Origin: CAJXZP01 sp963974475
GTDB lineage: Bacteria; Bacteroidota; Bacteroidia; Flavobacteriales_G; Salibacteraceae
Assembly: GCA_963974475.1 (NCBI GenBank)
Contig: CAXBCR010000017.1
Span: 10,646-74,645, forward strand
DNA: 64,000 nt
Direction: 5' to 3'
Part shown: positions 18,628-27,881 of the stretch, piece by piece
How the letters are laid out: every line of letters starts with the position of its first letter
Numbering within the stretch: position 1 is the first letter of the stretch
Program-made: the position numbers and the translations under genes
The notes under the pieces: model-generated
Databases searched by the model: none
Told to the model about the DNA's origin: nothing
Seen by the model: only the letters and a program-made list of their open reading frames with translations

Positions 18628-20352
18628 TTAAATACCTAAATCTTTCTTTATGGCCTCTATTTGAGCTAATAAATCTTGGAGCTTGGCGTCATAATCAGCT
18701 ACATCATTTAATTCGCCTTTCACGCTGAAATAGAACTTTATTTTAGGTTCGGTGCCAGATGGGCGTGCGGTTACTTTGCTGCCATTTTCGAGGTAAAATT
18801 GCAATACGTTGGATGATGGTAAATCTAGTGGAGTAGTGGCACCTGTAATCAAATCGGTAGAGACTCCTGAAAGAACATCGTCTTTTTTAATTACGGTAAA
18901 TCCAGCTAATGTTTTGGGTGGGTTTTGGCGCATATCGCTCATCATTTTGGCAATTTCATCTCCTCCGGTTTTGCCTTTCTTTACAATAGAAACCAAACCT
19001 TCGTGATACAATCCAAATTCTTTGTACATCTCCAAAACTTGCGCGTAAAAGCTGCTGCCATTGGCTTTGGCTTGTGCGGCAATTTCAGATACAATCATGG
19101 CGGCCGATACAGAATCTTTATCGCGTACAAAATCACCAATCATAAAGCCGAAACTTTCTTCGCCTCCGCCAATAAATTTCTTTTTGCCTTCAAATTCACG
19201 TATCACAGCGGCAATCCATTTAAAACCGGTTAGCGTAATTTCAGTATCAACGCCATAGGCATCACCAATGTCTTTCATTAAGTTGGTGGTCACAATGGTT
19301 TGGCAAATAAACTCGTTTCCAGTTAGCTTGCCTTGTTTTTTCCATTCTTTAAGTAAGTACCAAGTCAGCATTGAAGCGGTTTGATTACCGTTCATTATTT
19401 GCATTTCGCCTTGGGCATTTCTAACCGCAATTCCAATTCTGTCGGCATCGGGGTCGGTACCAATTACCAAATCGGCATTGATTTTATCGGCTAGTTTAAT
19501 GGCCATGCTAAGGGCTTCCGGTTCTTCAGGATTAGGCGACACTACGGTAGGAAAGTTTCCATCGGGTTTGGCCTGCTCTTCTACAATATGCACATCGGTA
19601 AAACCTGCTTTGGCCAAGGCTTGAGGTAAACCCATAATGGAAGTACCATGAATGGAGGTAAACACAATTTTTAAATCCGATTTACCTTCATTAGTCAGCG
19701 ATTGTTTCATTACCGCATCCAAAAAGGCATCATCCATATCTTGACCAATGAGTTGAATTAAATCTTTGTTTCCATCAAATTTAATTTGTTCAATAGCCAT
19801 TTTATTGGCTCGATCTATCACGCCCACATCATGGGGAGATACCAGCTGCGCTCCATCTTCCCAATACACTTTGTAGCCGTTGTATTCTTTGGGATTATGC
19901 GAAGCCGTTAAAACAATTCCTGCTTGACAACCTAAATGACGTACTGCAAATGATAATTCAGGCGTAGGACGTAACGATTCGAATAGATAGACTTTAATTC
20001 CATTGGCCGATAATACATCGGCTACCAATTTGGAAAAAGTATCTGAATTATGGCGACAATCATAGCCAATGGCCACAGAAATTTGTTTTTTGGTAGGAAA
20101 AGAAGCAATAAGGTAATCGCTCAAGGCTTGGGTAGCTCCGCCAAGGGTGTATTTATTTATTCTATTGGTGCCTACACCCATAATGCCACGCATTCCACCG
20201 GTACCGAATTCCATTTTTTTGTAAAAGGCATCCTCTAATTCAGGTCCTCCTTTTTGAATCAATGATTTGGCGTTTTCTTGCGTTTCGGTATCAAATGGTT
20301 TTTGTGTCCATTTTGTTGCTAATTCTAATATATTTTGGGCTGATGCGCTCAT
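18628..20352 (-). CDS. Phospho-sugar mutase (phosphoglucomutase/phosphomannomutase family)
   Basis: 574 residues from the ATG at 20352. Family signatures in order: 'FGTGGMRGIMGVGTNRIN', the phosphoserine loop 'TASHNPKEYNGYK', the metal loop 'GTDPDADRIGI', the sugar-binding loop 'GGEESFGF' and the phosphate-binding 'RPSGTEPKIKFY'. It interconverts hexose-1- and hexose-6-phosphates and feeds cell-envelope sugar synthesis. The frame extends 22 codons upstream, but the promoter at 20374-20404 lies inside that extension, which supports the start chosen. Confidence 0.93.
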   Translation of the reverse strand: MSASAQNILELATKWTQKPFDTETQENAKSLIQKGGPELEDAFYKKMEFGTGGMRGIMGVGTNRINKYTLGGATQALSDYLIASFPTKKQISVAIGYDCRHNSDTFSKLVADVLSANGIKVYLFESLRPTPELSFAVRHLGCQAGIVLTASHNPKEYNGYKVYWEDGAQLVSPHDVGVIDRANKMAIEQIKFDGNKDLIQLIGQDMDDAFLDAVMKQSLTNEGKSDLKIVFTSIHGTSIMGLPQALAKAGFTDVHIVEEQAKPDGNFPTVVSPNPEEPEALSMAIKLADKINADLVIGTDPDADRIGIAVRNAQGEMQIMNGNQTASMLTWYLLKEWKKQGKLTGNEFICQTIVTTNLMKDIGDAYGVDTEITLTGFKWIAAVIREFEGKKKFIGGGEESFGFMIGDFVRDKDSVSAAMIVSEIAAQAKANGSSFYAQVLEMYKEFGLYHEGLVSIVKKGKTGGDEIAKMMSDMRQNPPKTLAGFTVIKKDDVLSGVSTDLITGATTPLDLPSSNVLQFYLENGSKVTARPSGTEPKIKFYFSVKGELNDVADYDAKLQDLLAQIEAIKKDLGI

Positions 20353-20373
20353 ATCTGTCTTTTTTAAGGATGT

Positions 20374-20404
20374 CAAAAGTAATGGAAATAGACGTATTGT
20401 GAAA
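20374..20404 (-). promoter_or_regulatory. Promoter of the phospho-sugar mutase gene
   Basis: On the minus strand TTTC (20404-20401) is followed by exactly 19 nt and then TACTTTTG (20381-20374), which fits TTTG-N19-TAnnTTTG apart from one base. Transcription would start about 15 bp before the chosen ATG. Confidence 0.6.
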
Positions 20405-20527
20405 CGGGTATTTCTCATGAAAAACTACTGACTTTTGTAAGATGGTTTTTCATAGTTAAGAGATGGCGCAAAAAGTAGTTTTTATTGCAGCATTATTCTC
20501 CTTTGCCTCGTTTTGTACCAGATGGTT

Positions 20528-21343
20528 TTATTTGATTAACGGTATATTTGCTGACCCTAAAAATGAAATATTGCCTTCAGAAAATTGTAAATCACAATAT
20601 TTCAGATAAAAATCCCCGTTTGCATCTTTTACTATATATACATGCTGATTCGGGTCGGGAGAATAAGAAGCAAAACCCACGTGATAATAGATTTGCATTT
20701 GATTGTCTAGGGCTCCAATATCAAATCTTTTAGTTTCAGTTGGCAATGTAGGGGAATGGATAATCGCTACTAGTCGGGCATTTGAGAAATTGAAAGTAAT
20801 GCTAACGCCAAAAGCGTAGTTTATGTTGGTGGAAGTAACCGTAGCATCGGGTAACCCAAATATGTCCCAATTAACTTCATCTGCAGGGGTAGTACAGGTA
20901 AATTGAGGTTCGGAACAAGGTACGCAGAATCCGCCACAATCCACATCCAACTCACCCGATTCTGGATTGTATTCACCGTTAGCACAATCCTCACTTAGGT
21001 CTACAAAACCGCCAGGTGCATTAATAGTTTCGTCACATAGTGAAAACTCATAAGCATAGGTGGCACTGTTGGTTTCAAAATAAACAATTTCGGTAGATTT
21101 TGAAGTAATGGAGCCATCGATAGCATATTCCATTTTTAAATTTTCCATGGTAGCCGATGTTGTTTCTCCTGGCATAATAGTATCCCAGTTTTGTGCTGTA
21201 TTCCAATGAAAAACAACGGCTTGTGTTTTACTGTTGTTGTAGATGTTTAAGGTAGCCATATCGCAATGGACGTCTTTTGGTTTTTTGCAACCATTCATAA
21301 GTAAAAGGCTTAGTACTGAGGTAATAAGGATTGTAGCTTTCAT
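20528..21343 (-). CDS. Lipoprotein with a Cys-rich 'DCGGxCxPC' segment
   Basis: 271 residues. Lipobox 'LLMNGC' (Cys19) marks an outer-membrane lipoprotein. Around residues 124-143 lies 'NGEYNPESGELDVDCGGFC', a cysteine-containing loop that recurs in many secreted Bacteroidota proteins, where disulfides or metal binding are presumed. The remainder is beta-rich without a recognisable domain. It lies 97 bp upstream of the end of the bat operon on the same strand but is separate from it. The function is unknown. Confidence 0.7.
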   Translation of the reverse strand: MKATILITSVLSLLLMNGCKKPKDVHCDMATLNIYNNSKTQAVVFHWNTAQNWDTIMPGETTSATMENLKMEYAIDGSITSKSTEIVYFETNSATYAYEFSLCDETINAPGGFVDLSEDCANGEYNPESGELDVDCGGFCVPCSEPQFTCTTPADEVNWDIFGLPDATVTSTNINYAFGVSITFNFSNARLVAIIHSPTLPTETKRFDIGALDNQMQIYYHVGFASYSPDPNQHVYIVKDANGDFYLKYCDLQFSEGNISFLGSANIPLIK

Positions 21344-21440
21344 GTATTTGTATTTATTCGGTTTAGGTATCTAAAATACATCTTTACTGCAATTTAGCGA
21401 GTAATTCATATGGAATATGTAAGCGGCTCGATTTTGATAG

Positions 21441-22211
21441 CTAAATCACCACCAAAGCTTCTTCCGGAATCCAACCTATGCTGCCATCGGGAAGCATGAT
21501 ATTTAACCATTGTTGCTCCGTTTTTAATATTTTTACTTTTAGTCCATCATGCACCACAAAAAGTACGGTACTTGTAGTGTTTGGTGCGGAATAAATATTG
21601 GTGCGTGTGGATAATACAATGGCGTGCTGCGTAGAATAATTTGCGTTGTATTGAGATTTTGCAAAAAGAAAGGTAATTCCTGATGCCAAAAGAAATACAA
21701 TAAACAAATAAAATGAAATGCGTTTCACAAACACGGTATGTGTGCGGATAAAAACTAGGAGTCCAAGCATTGCCATAATAATGAAAGTAATGCTCAGGTA
21801 GGCAAACGTATCCATGGTTAAAGAATTTACTAAACTACGCCACCAATTTATATAAAATGGGGTAGGGAGCGACTCAATTTTATCTACAATACGTTTATTG
21901 GCCAAGTCTAAATTGTAACGAACATCTTTGTCTTGCGGACTTAGTTTCAACGCTTTTTCGTAATACAAAATAGCTTGCGTATTTTGTTGCAGCTTGTAAT
22001 GGCTATTGCCAATGTTGAAATACAAATCGGCCGATTCTACTCCCGACTCTACAATACGCATATACGATTGAAGGGCGGTATCATATTTTTGTTGCTGATA
22101 GGCAGAATTACCTAAGGAGTATAACGAATCGTAATGAGGCGTAATTTCGACCGCTTGAATGGCCATCGAATTACTGATAATAAAAACGAACAGGAAGATT
22201 AGTTTTCTCAT
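21441..22211 (-). CDS. batE: BatE: TPR and SH3-like protein of the aerotolerance operon
   Basis: 256 residues: signal peptide, two to three TPR units ('SADLYFNIGNSHYKL', 'AILYYEKALKLSPQD'), two membrane segments around residues 135-190, and a C-terminal SH3-like domain ending 'NIMLPDGSIGWIPEEALVVI'. This layout is that of BatE in Bacteroidota. Its start overlaps the stop of batD by ATGA. As the last gene of the operon it is expected to act with BatA-BatD at the membrane; the biochemical role is unproven. Confidence 0.85.
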   Translation of the reverse strand: MRKLIFLFVFIISNSMAIQAVEITPHYDSLYSLGNSAYQQQKYDTALQSYMRIVESGVESADLYFNIGNSHYKLQQNTQAILYYEKALKLSPQDKDVRYNLDLANKRIVDKIESLPTPFYINWWRSLVNSLTMDTFAYLSITFIIMAMLGLLVFIRTHTVFVKRISFYLFIVFLLASGITFLFAKSQYNANYSTQHAIVLSTRTNIYSAPNTTSTVLFVVHDGLKVKILKTEQQWLNIMLPDGSIGWIPEEALVVI

Positions 22212-24010
22212 TTTATTTCGTTTTCAAGTTGAATAATAATTTTTTGAGCTTGACTCAATAATTCAGAGTCGGAAATACTTGTAACAGGTGCAAAACGAGC
22301 CATTTCGCAATGGTCAAGCGTATCCATAAGCAATTGAATAGTGCTATCAGAAACGTTTGTTTTTTGCAGTTCTATTCGAATGTGTGATTTATTTAAATCG
22401 GCATTGGATATATTCAGTTTGTTGGCCATGTATCCATTCAAAGCCTTAAAAACGACTTCGTAAAACTCGTTTTTGTTATTCGAATTTAAAGTTTGCTCGG
22501 CTTGTTTTAGTTGCTGTTTTGCAAACTTGGTTGCTTTTCGTTTTTTTAGTCCTACCGTGTCTGATTGAAGTTCGGTTTGTTTACGCATTACCACATAAGC
22601 AAGAATGGTAAGAAAAATAGGCGCGATGAGCCAGAAATAATACCAAACCGAATGAAAGAAATTGTTATTCGTGATTTCTAATTCGGGTGGACGCGTATGA
22701 ATAAATCGAATATCTGTACCTAAGCGCGAAACATCTTGTCGGTTTACGCCCGGAGCCCCATGCCCGTTTCCGCTGGATGCATTTCCGGTTACTTTTACCA
22801 AAGTAGGTTCTGTAGTTATGGTTTCATATTTTTTAGTATTTAAATTAAAAAATGTGAAGGATAATGGTTCGAATTCATAATCGCCATTATTTCTAGGAAT
22901 CACCAAGTATTCCCATTTTTTTGAGCCCTGAATTTGATTCGTTTTATTATTGAAATTGGATTTTAATTTAGGGTCATATACTTCAAATTCTTGCGGCCAC
23001 TCAGGTACTGGATTATTAACCAAGGGCAGGTTTCCTACTCCAGAAATCTGAATGCTGTACGTCAACGCATCGTTTACATTTAGTGTGGTAGGAGTGAGGT
23101 TGGTTTTAAATTTGAAATTACCCACCGCTCCATTAAATCCTGTTGGCGGGTTAGCTGGCAATGGTTTGACTTTGATTTTTACCGGTTTACTTTTAAGAAG
23201 GACTTGTACATCTTCCATTTGGTAACGCGGGCCAAACCAAGTGTTAACCGCTTTAGAGCCTTGTACTTGTACTACCGCATCTACTTCTAGCGGGATAAGC
23301 GTTAGTTCGCCTGATTTTTGTGGAATAAGAATCGTTTTTTTCAAAACGTACACATCATACGGAATTCCATTTAGCACCTCACGTGTATGATTATTAGAAT
23401 TATCTACCTTGATATCGGAGGTATAAAATCCGTCAAATTCGGGTAGCCGTTGGGCTTCAATACCCCGTAATTGTGCCCGATTATATAATTTGTAAGTGGC
23501 TACAATTTGTTCGCCTTGGTAGGCGTTCTTTTTACTTAGTTGCAGTTCAAGGTATATGTTTTTTTGAAGCTGTTTTTTCTGTTTTTGCTTCTTGTTTACA
23601 TCCGATTGGGTTTGAGCCCCTTGGTTTTGTTGTGTATTGCCGTTGACCACGGTTATTTTTACACTTTGACTAGCATAGGTTTTGTTTTCAAAATTTATTT
23701 TGGCGGGTTCTAGTTTATATTCACCCGGGTTTAAAGGCGACAATATGTACGAATAACTAACGCTACTCGACATTTTTCCATTCACGTAGCTCATAGAAGT
23801 GGATTTATTAGGTCCACTCAATATTCTGAAATCTTTGGTGAGGTTACCCGGAGCAGTAAAATCTTCGCCCGAGTAGTTGAATCGAAAACTAACGGTGAAA
23901 TTACCTCCAACGGCAACGGTGTTTTTACTCACCAGCGCTTGTAGCGTTGGTGTTTGAGCCAGACTAACCCCCGACACCAAAAATAATACTATGAATAAGA
24001 AATTTCTCAT
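22208..24010 (-). CDS. batD: BatD: membrane-anchored Bat protein
   Basis: 600 residues starting at 24010, where the ATG overlaps the TAA of batC (TAATG). A signal peptide ('FLVSGVSLAQ') is followed by several Ig-like beta domains of about 100 residues, one containing a Gln/Lys-rich stretch near residue 145. A single membrane anchor ('WYYFWLIAPIFLTILAYVVM') sits near residue 455, and a helical cytosolic tail follows. These are the features of BatD (Pfam BatD family). The alternative TTG two codons upstream is not preferred. Confidence 0.9.
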   Translation of the reverse strand: MRNFLFIVLFLVSGVSLAQTPTLQALVSKNTVAVGGNFTVSFRFNYSGEDFTAPGNLTKDFRILSGPNKSTSMSYVNGKMSSSVSYSYILSPLNPGEYKLEPAKINFENKTYASQSVKITVVNGNTQQNQGAQTQSDVNKKQKQKKQLQKNIYLELQLSKKNAYQGEQIVATYKLYNRAQLRGIEAQRLPEFDGFYTSDIKVDNSNNHTREVLNGIPYDVYVLKKTILIPQKSGELTLIPLEVDAVVQVQGSKAVNTWFGPRYQMEDVQVLLKSKPVKIKVKPLPANPPTGFNGAVGNFKFKTNLTPTTLNVNDALTYSIQISGVGNLPLVNNPVPEWPQEFEVYDPKLKSNFNNKTNQIQGSKKWEYLVIPRNNGDYEFEPLSFTFFNLNTKKYETITTEPTLVKVTGNASSGNGHGAPGVNRQDVSRLGTDIRFIHTRPPELEITNNNFFHSVWYYFWLIAPIFLTILAYVVMRKQTELQSDTVGLKKRKATKFAKQQLKQAEQTLNSNNKNEFYEVVFKALNGYMANKLNISNADLNKSHIRIELQKTNVSDSTIQLLMDTLDHCEMARFAPVTSISDSELLSQAQKIIIQLENEIK

Positions 24011-24879
24011 TACCAATCTTTATCTGATTTTTTCTTTTTAGTTGATTTTGCCCGCATTTTAGCCACTTTATCTCTTGTTTTCTTTTCGTTGTCTTCCATG
24101 GCTTTTAGGAGGCGTTCGGCATCCGCTTTCGACATTTGACCCGGTTGAGGTTGTTGCTCTTGCGGCTGTTGTTGGTCTTGGTCGCCCTTCTTTTCATCCT
24201 GGTTTCCTTTATCCTTTTCCTCGTCTCCTTTATCTTTCTGGTCTTGCTTGTCTTTATCCTGTTGATCCTGGTCTTTTTTGTCCTGGTCTTTTTTATCCTT
24301 ATCCTTTTTGCCGTCTTTATCTTGGTCGCCTTTGTCGTCTTTATTTTTATCGTCCTTTTGGTCTTTATTCTTATCGTCTTTTTGGTCGTCCTTTTTATCG
24401 TCTTTATTTTCTTTATTGTCTTTGTTATCTTTATTTTCTTGCTCTTGTTTTTTCTGCTCTTCCAGCATTTTACGTGCGTATTCGTAGTTGTATCGCGCTT
24501 TATTGTTACTAGGGTCGGCTATTAATGAGTTTTTAAATGCGTTCATGGCATCCTCAAATTTTTGGGCTTGCATGTGTGCATCTCCTTCATTAAAATAGGC
24601 ATCCGCTTTTATTTTTTTATTGGTAGTAGAGGTAGCCAATTGATTAAAAGTCTTGGCTGCATCGGCAAACTTCTCAGATTTAAAGAAGGCATCACCCATA
24701 TTAAATTTAGCGGCTTCCATTTGAGGATTGAATTCCAAAGCCTTTTCATAAGCCAAAACGGCTTGATTGGTGGAGTCAATTTTATAGGCTTCGTTACCTA
24801 AACGCACGTAGTCTCTTGCGGTTTGCGCATTACCGGCAAATGCAAATGCAATGAATATGGAGGTATAAATCAGTCTCAT
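24010..24879 (-). CDS. batC: BatC: TPR protein with a long Lys/Asp/Gln tail
   Basis: 289 residues: signal peptide (to about residue 19, GNAQTARDY), three TPR units (residues 20-135), then about 110 residues composed almost only of Lys, Asp, Glu and Gln, ending in 'KKKKSDKDW'. The charged low-complexity tail is typical of Bacteroidota BatC and probably contacts partner proteins or the envelope. Its start overlaps batB by ATGA. Antisense open frames here arise only from the tail's biased codons. Confidence 0.88.
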   Translation of the reverse strand: MRLIYTSIFIAFAFAGNAQTARDYVRLGNEAYKIDSTNQAVLAYEKALEFNPQMEAAKFNMGDAFFKSEKFADAAKTFNQLATSTTNKKIKADAYFNEGDAHMQAQKFEDAMNAFKNSLIADPSNNKARYNYEYARKMLEEQKKQEQENKDNKDNKENKDDKKDDQKDDKNKDQKDDKNKDDKGDQDKDGKKDKDKKDQDKKDQDQQDKDKQDQKDKGDEEKDKGNQDEKKGDQDQQQPQEQQPQPGQMSKADAERLLKAMEDNEKKTRDKVAKMRAKSTKKKKSDKDW

Positions 24880-25913
24880 TTTTTTACCGTAAAAAGATTA
24901 AACTTATCCATGAATTTCATTCGTTTTTCGGGCCATATTATTTCTAAGATGAGTAGCATTAAGGCAGCTAATAAAAAGTACTGGAAACGGTCTTCGTAAT
25001 CGCTAAATATCTTGGATTCCATTTCGGTGGTTTCCAATTTATTTATTTCTTCCAAGATGGTGCGAAGACCAATGTTACCGTTATTGGCTCGAAAGAATTT
25101 TCCGCCTCCAATATCTGCAATATCCGTAAGCATGGCTTCATTCAATTTGGTAATTATGGTGTTTCCGTCTTTGTCTTTTTTATAGCCTAATTGGACCCCA
25201 TTTCGATATACTGGTATAGGTGCTCCTTGCGCAGAGCCCATCCCAATAGTGTAAATGGTTACACCCCTTTCTTTGGCTTCTCTGGCTAGTTTTATGGCGT
25301 CTTCTTCGTGGTCTTCACCATCTGTAACAATGATGATTGCCTTACTCGTTTTGGTAGAATAATCAAACGATTGTAACGACATTTCTAAAGCGGCCCCTAT
25401 TGAAGTACCTTGATTATTTACACTATTTGTACTCAGAGAGTTAGTGAAAAGTTTTGCCGCTGCATAATCGGTGGTTAACGGTAGTTGAACATACGCTCTA
25501 CCCGCAAAAATAACGATACCTAATCGGTCGCCTTGCAGGTTGTCAATTAGTTTTTCAACTCCCATTCGAGTGCGCTCCAATCGGTTAGGACGAATGTCTT
25601 CAGCCAACATGGAATTGGATACATCCACAGCTAAAATCAAATCGATTCCTTCCCGTTTTGATTCGTACAATTTACTACCTATTTGAGGGTTGGCGATTCC
25701 TAAAATTAAGAAAACCCATAGGAGAATGAAGAATAATAAATGGGTCCACTTGCTAGCTAAACTCAATTGGGGTAAAACCAATCCTCGAAGCTTAACAGAA
25801 CTCAATTTTTTGACCGTTTTTTTTGTCCATACCAAATTGTATAGGAAAACCAAAACGATAACCACAATGGCTAAAAGCCACCACAAATGCTCGGTATGTG
25901 CTAGTCTAAACAT
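24876..25913 (-). CDS. batB: BatB: membrane VWA-domain protein
   Basis: 345 residues with ATG at 25913 ('MFRLAHTEHLWW'), overlapping the batA stop by one base (TAATG). Two membrane segments (about 10-30 and 55-75) come first, then a von Willebrand A domain with the MIDAS motif 'AVDVSNSMLAEDIRPNR' (DxSxS). The domain also carries 'IVTDGEDHEED'; a C-terminal membrane helix follows. The longer frame starting at 25991 would overlap batA by 79 bp and lacks sense. Confidence 0.9.
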   Translation of the reverse strand: MFRLAHTEHLWWLLAIVVIVLVFLYNLVWTKKTVKKLSSVKLRGLVLPQLSLASKWTHLLFFILLWVFLILGIANPQIGSKLYESKREGIDLILAVDVSNSMLAEDIRPNRLERTRMGVEKLIDNLQGDRLGIVIFAGRAYVQLPLTTDYAAAKLFTNSLSTNSVNNQGTSIGAALEMSLQSFDYSTKTSKAIIIVTDGEDHEEDAIKLAREAKERGVTIYTIGMGSAQGAPIPVYRNGVQLGYKKDKDGNTIITKLNEAMLTDIADIGGGKFFRANNGNIGLRTILEEINKLETTEMESKIFSDYEDRFQYFLLAALMLLILEIIWPEKRMKFMDKFNLFTVKK

Positions 25914-26911
25914 TAGTTTGTGATTGATTTTAAATAGGTTTTTTGTAAAATAAATTCCAATAGCAAAATAATGGCTGCGGCCATTGCCCACGGATAGAAT
26001 TGTTCGTTTCTTTTGCGAAATTCTTTTACGTCAATTTCTGTTTTTTCCAATTCGTCAATGGTGGCATAAATAGTTTCGAGCGATTCGTTGTCGGTAGCTC
26101 TAAAGTGTTTACCATTGGTAAGATTGGCTATTTTTTTCAAGGTCACTTCATCAATCGTTACCTTTTGGTTAACATAACCTATGCGTCCATTTGGTTGGGT
26201 ATAGGGCATAGGAGCCATTCCATTGGTACCCACCGCAATGGTATATACTTTTATTCCGAATTTATGGGCTATTTCAGCCGCTGTCAAAGGTGGTATATCG
26301 CCTGTATTATTGGTACCATCGGTTAATAATACCACAATTTTACTTTTAGCCTTACTTTCTTTTAATCGGTTTACAGCAGTAGCCAAGCCCACTCCAATGG
26401 CGGTGCCGTCTTCTACCATACCGTTTTGTAAATCGCCCATCAGGTTTTTAATTACCGAATGGTCGGTGGTTAATGGTGATTGTGTATAGGCTTCACCCGC
26501 GTAAATAACAAGTCCAATTCGGTCGTTTACACGCATATCAATAAAATCGGATGCCACTTCTTTTGCCGCTTCTAATCGGTTGGGTTCTAAATCTCTGGCA
26601 AGCATTGAGCCTGAAATGTCCATGGCTAAAACAATGTCAATTCCTTCGGCTTTTACATTTTGCCAGCTGCTAGATGATTGGGGGCGTGCAATGGCAACGA
26701 TAATTAATCCAACGGCAATGGTTTTGAGAATAAACAAACTGTGCATCAGCACCATTTTTAGGGTGGGTTTGTTGGTTTTAGAAAATTTAAAAGTGGGTAA
26801 ATTCACTTTTATTTTCCGGTCCTCAAACCGTAAAAAATGCCATAACCCAAGCGCAGGAAGAATAATTAATCCTCCTAAAACCCATGGATATGCAAATTCT
26901 ATATTATTCAT
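25913..26911 (-). CDS. batA: BatA: membrane VWA-domain protein
   Basis: 332 residues. N-terminal and C-terminal membrane segments flank a VWA domain with MIDAS 'AMDISGSMLARDLEPNR', 'TTDHSVI' and 'LLTDGTNNTGD'. It is a paralogue of BatB next door; the two probably form a complex. Its start overlaps the upstream gene by 8 bp (ATGAATAA). BatA loss reduces oxygen tolerance in Bacteroides fragilis, which names the operon; the same role here is inferred. Confidence 0.9.
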   Translation of the reverse strand: MNNIEFAYPWVLGGLIILPALGLWHFLRFEDRKIKVNLPTFKFSKTNKPTLKMVLMHSLFILKTIAVGLIIVAIARPQSSSSWQNVKAEGIDIVLAMDISGSMLARDLEPNRLEAAKEVASDFIDMRVNDRIGLVIYAGEAYTQSPLTTDHSVIKNLMGDLQNGMVEDGTAIGVGLATAVNRLKESKAKSKIVVLLTDGTNNTGDIPPLTAAEIAHKFGIKVYTIAVGTNGMAPMPYTQPNGRIGYVNQKVTIDEVTLKKIANLTNGKHFRATDNESLETIYATIDELEKTEIDVKEFRKRNEQFYPWAMAAAIILLLEFILQKTYLKSITN

Positions 26912-27881
26912 TATCCAATTTTTCTGTGGTTGGAACTTCTTCTATTTTGGTGGTGTCTACAAGCTTGTATGCTGTTTGTAAACAGGCTTCATTTTCTTCG
27001 GGTAGGGGAATTGCTTTTGCAAATTTGGCCAAATCCGAAATTTTCAACGATTCTATAATTTCTTTACGAATGTTTTTATCCATCCGTGTGATTTTAAGCA
27101 AGTGCTTAATTTCATCGGTAGTAGACTCTTTTACCGGCACATGAAAACGGTTTTCAATGTATTCACGAACAATATCAGAAACTTGAATATGGTATGCTTT
27201 GAAAGCGCCTTTCTGCCAGAGCTGTTCTTCTTCCAAATGATGCAGTCGGTCGATTGCTAAAATGTGAGGAGCTATAACTTCAATGGGTTTTTCGGTTTCC
27301 TTACGTTCGTATTTCTTACCAAATATGTAAGCTAAAATGGCTAGAATAATTAAAACACCATAAGCGTATACAGCATATTTATAGTACGCTTTTACATACT
27401 CCATAAACGTCATAGGCAAGGCTATGGGTTCAACGATATTAATAAATCCTTTAGAGGTATCCACTTCCACGGTATTCACTTCAAACAAAAATGCTTCGGT
27501 AGTAAAGGGAACGGAGTCAATCCAAACGGTGAGTTCTGGAAATGCCCAAAGTCCGGAGTCGAACGAAGTTATGAGGTATTGATTTTGATAACCTAAAATT
27601 TGGGTGTGATTTACGGTGTCTCCAAAAATGGTATCTGTTTTGGCTTCGCCAATTAGTTCAATTTGAGTGGTAACCGTATCGGATAAAGCGGGCCAAATTA
27701 CGTTTTCGGAGGCATCGGCTTGCACGTTTATTTCTACTCGAACTTGTTCACCAATCAAAATAGATTGTGTAAACGGATTGATGGAAACACGGTTGTTTTG
27801 TGCCCATCCTAGATGGAATACAAGAATAAAAGCAAGGAATAAACATCCTTTTAACGCACGATATGTCTCGTTTTGTATCAT
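26904..27881 (-). CDS. Bat operon membrane protein (DUF4381-like)
   Basis: 325 residues. A signal peptide leads a beta-rich extracytoplasmic domain of about 145 residues, then a membrane helix near residue 162-182 ('YKYAVYAYGVLIILAILAYIFG'), then a helical cytoplasmic tail with 'HLLKITRMDKNIRKEI'. This layout and position, between DUF58 and batA, is standard for the unnamed Bat-linked membrane protein in Bacteroidota. It overlaps the DUF58 gene by 4 bp (ATGA). Confidence 0.75.
   Translation of the reverse strand: MIQNETYRALKGCLFLAFILVFHLGWAQNNRVSINPFTQSILIGEQVRVEINVQADASENVIWPALSDTVTTQIELIGEAKTDTIFGDTVNHTQILGYQNQYLITSFDSGLWAFPELTVWIDSVPFTTEAFLFEVNTVEVDTSKGFINIVEPIALPMTFMEYVKAYYKYAVYAYGVLIILAILAYIFGKKYERKETEKPIEVIAPHILAIDRLHHLEEEQLWQKGAFKAYHIQVSDIVREYIENRFHVPVKESTTDEIKHLLKITRMDKNIRKEIIESLKISDLAKFAKAIPLPEENEACLQTAYKLVDTTKIEEVPTTEKLDNE

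Noticed and set aside
24075..24525. Three overlapping Leu/Phe/Ser-rich plus-strand frames
   Set aside because: They are the antisense of the Lys/Asp tail of BatC; a hydrophobic antisense frame is expected from such codons.
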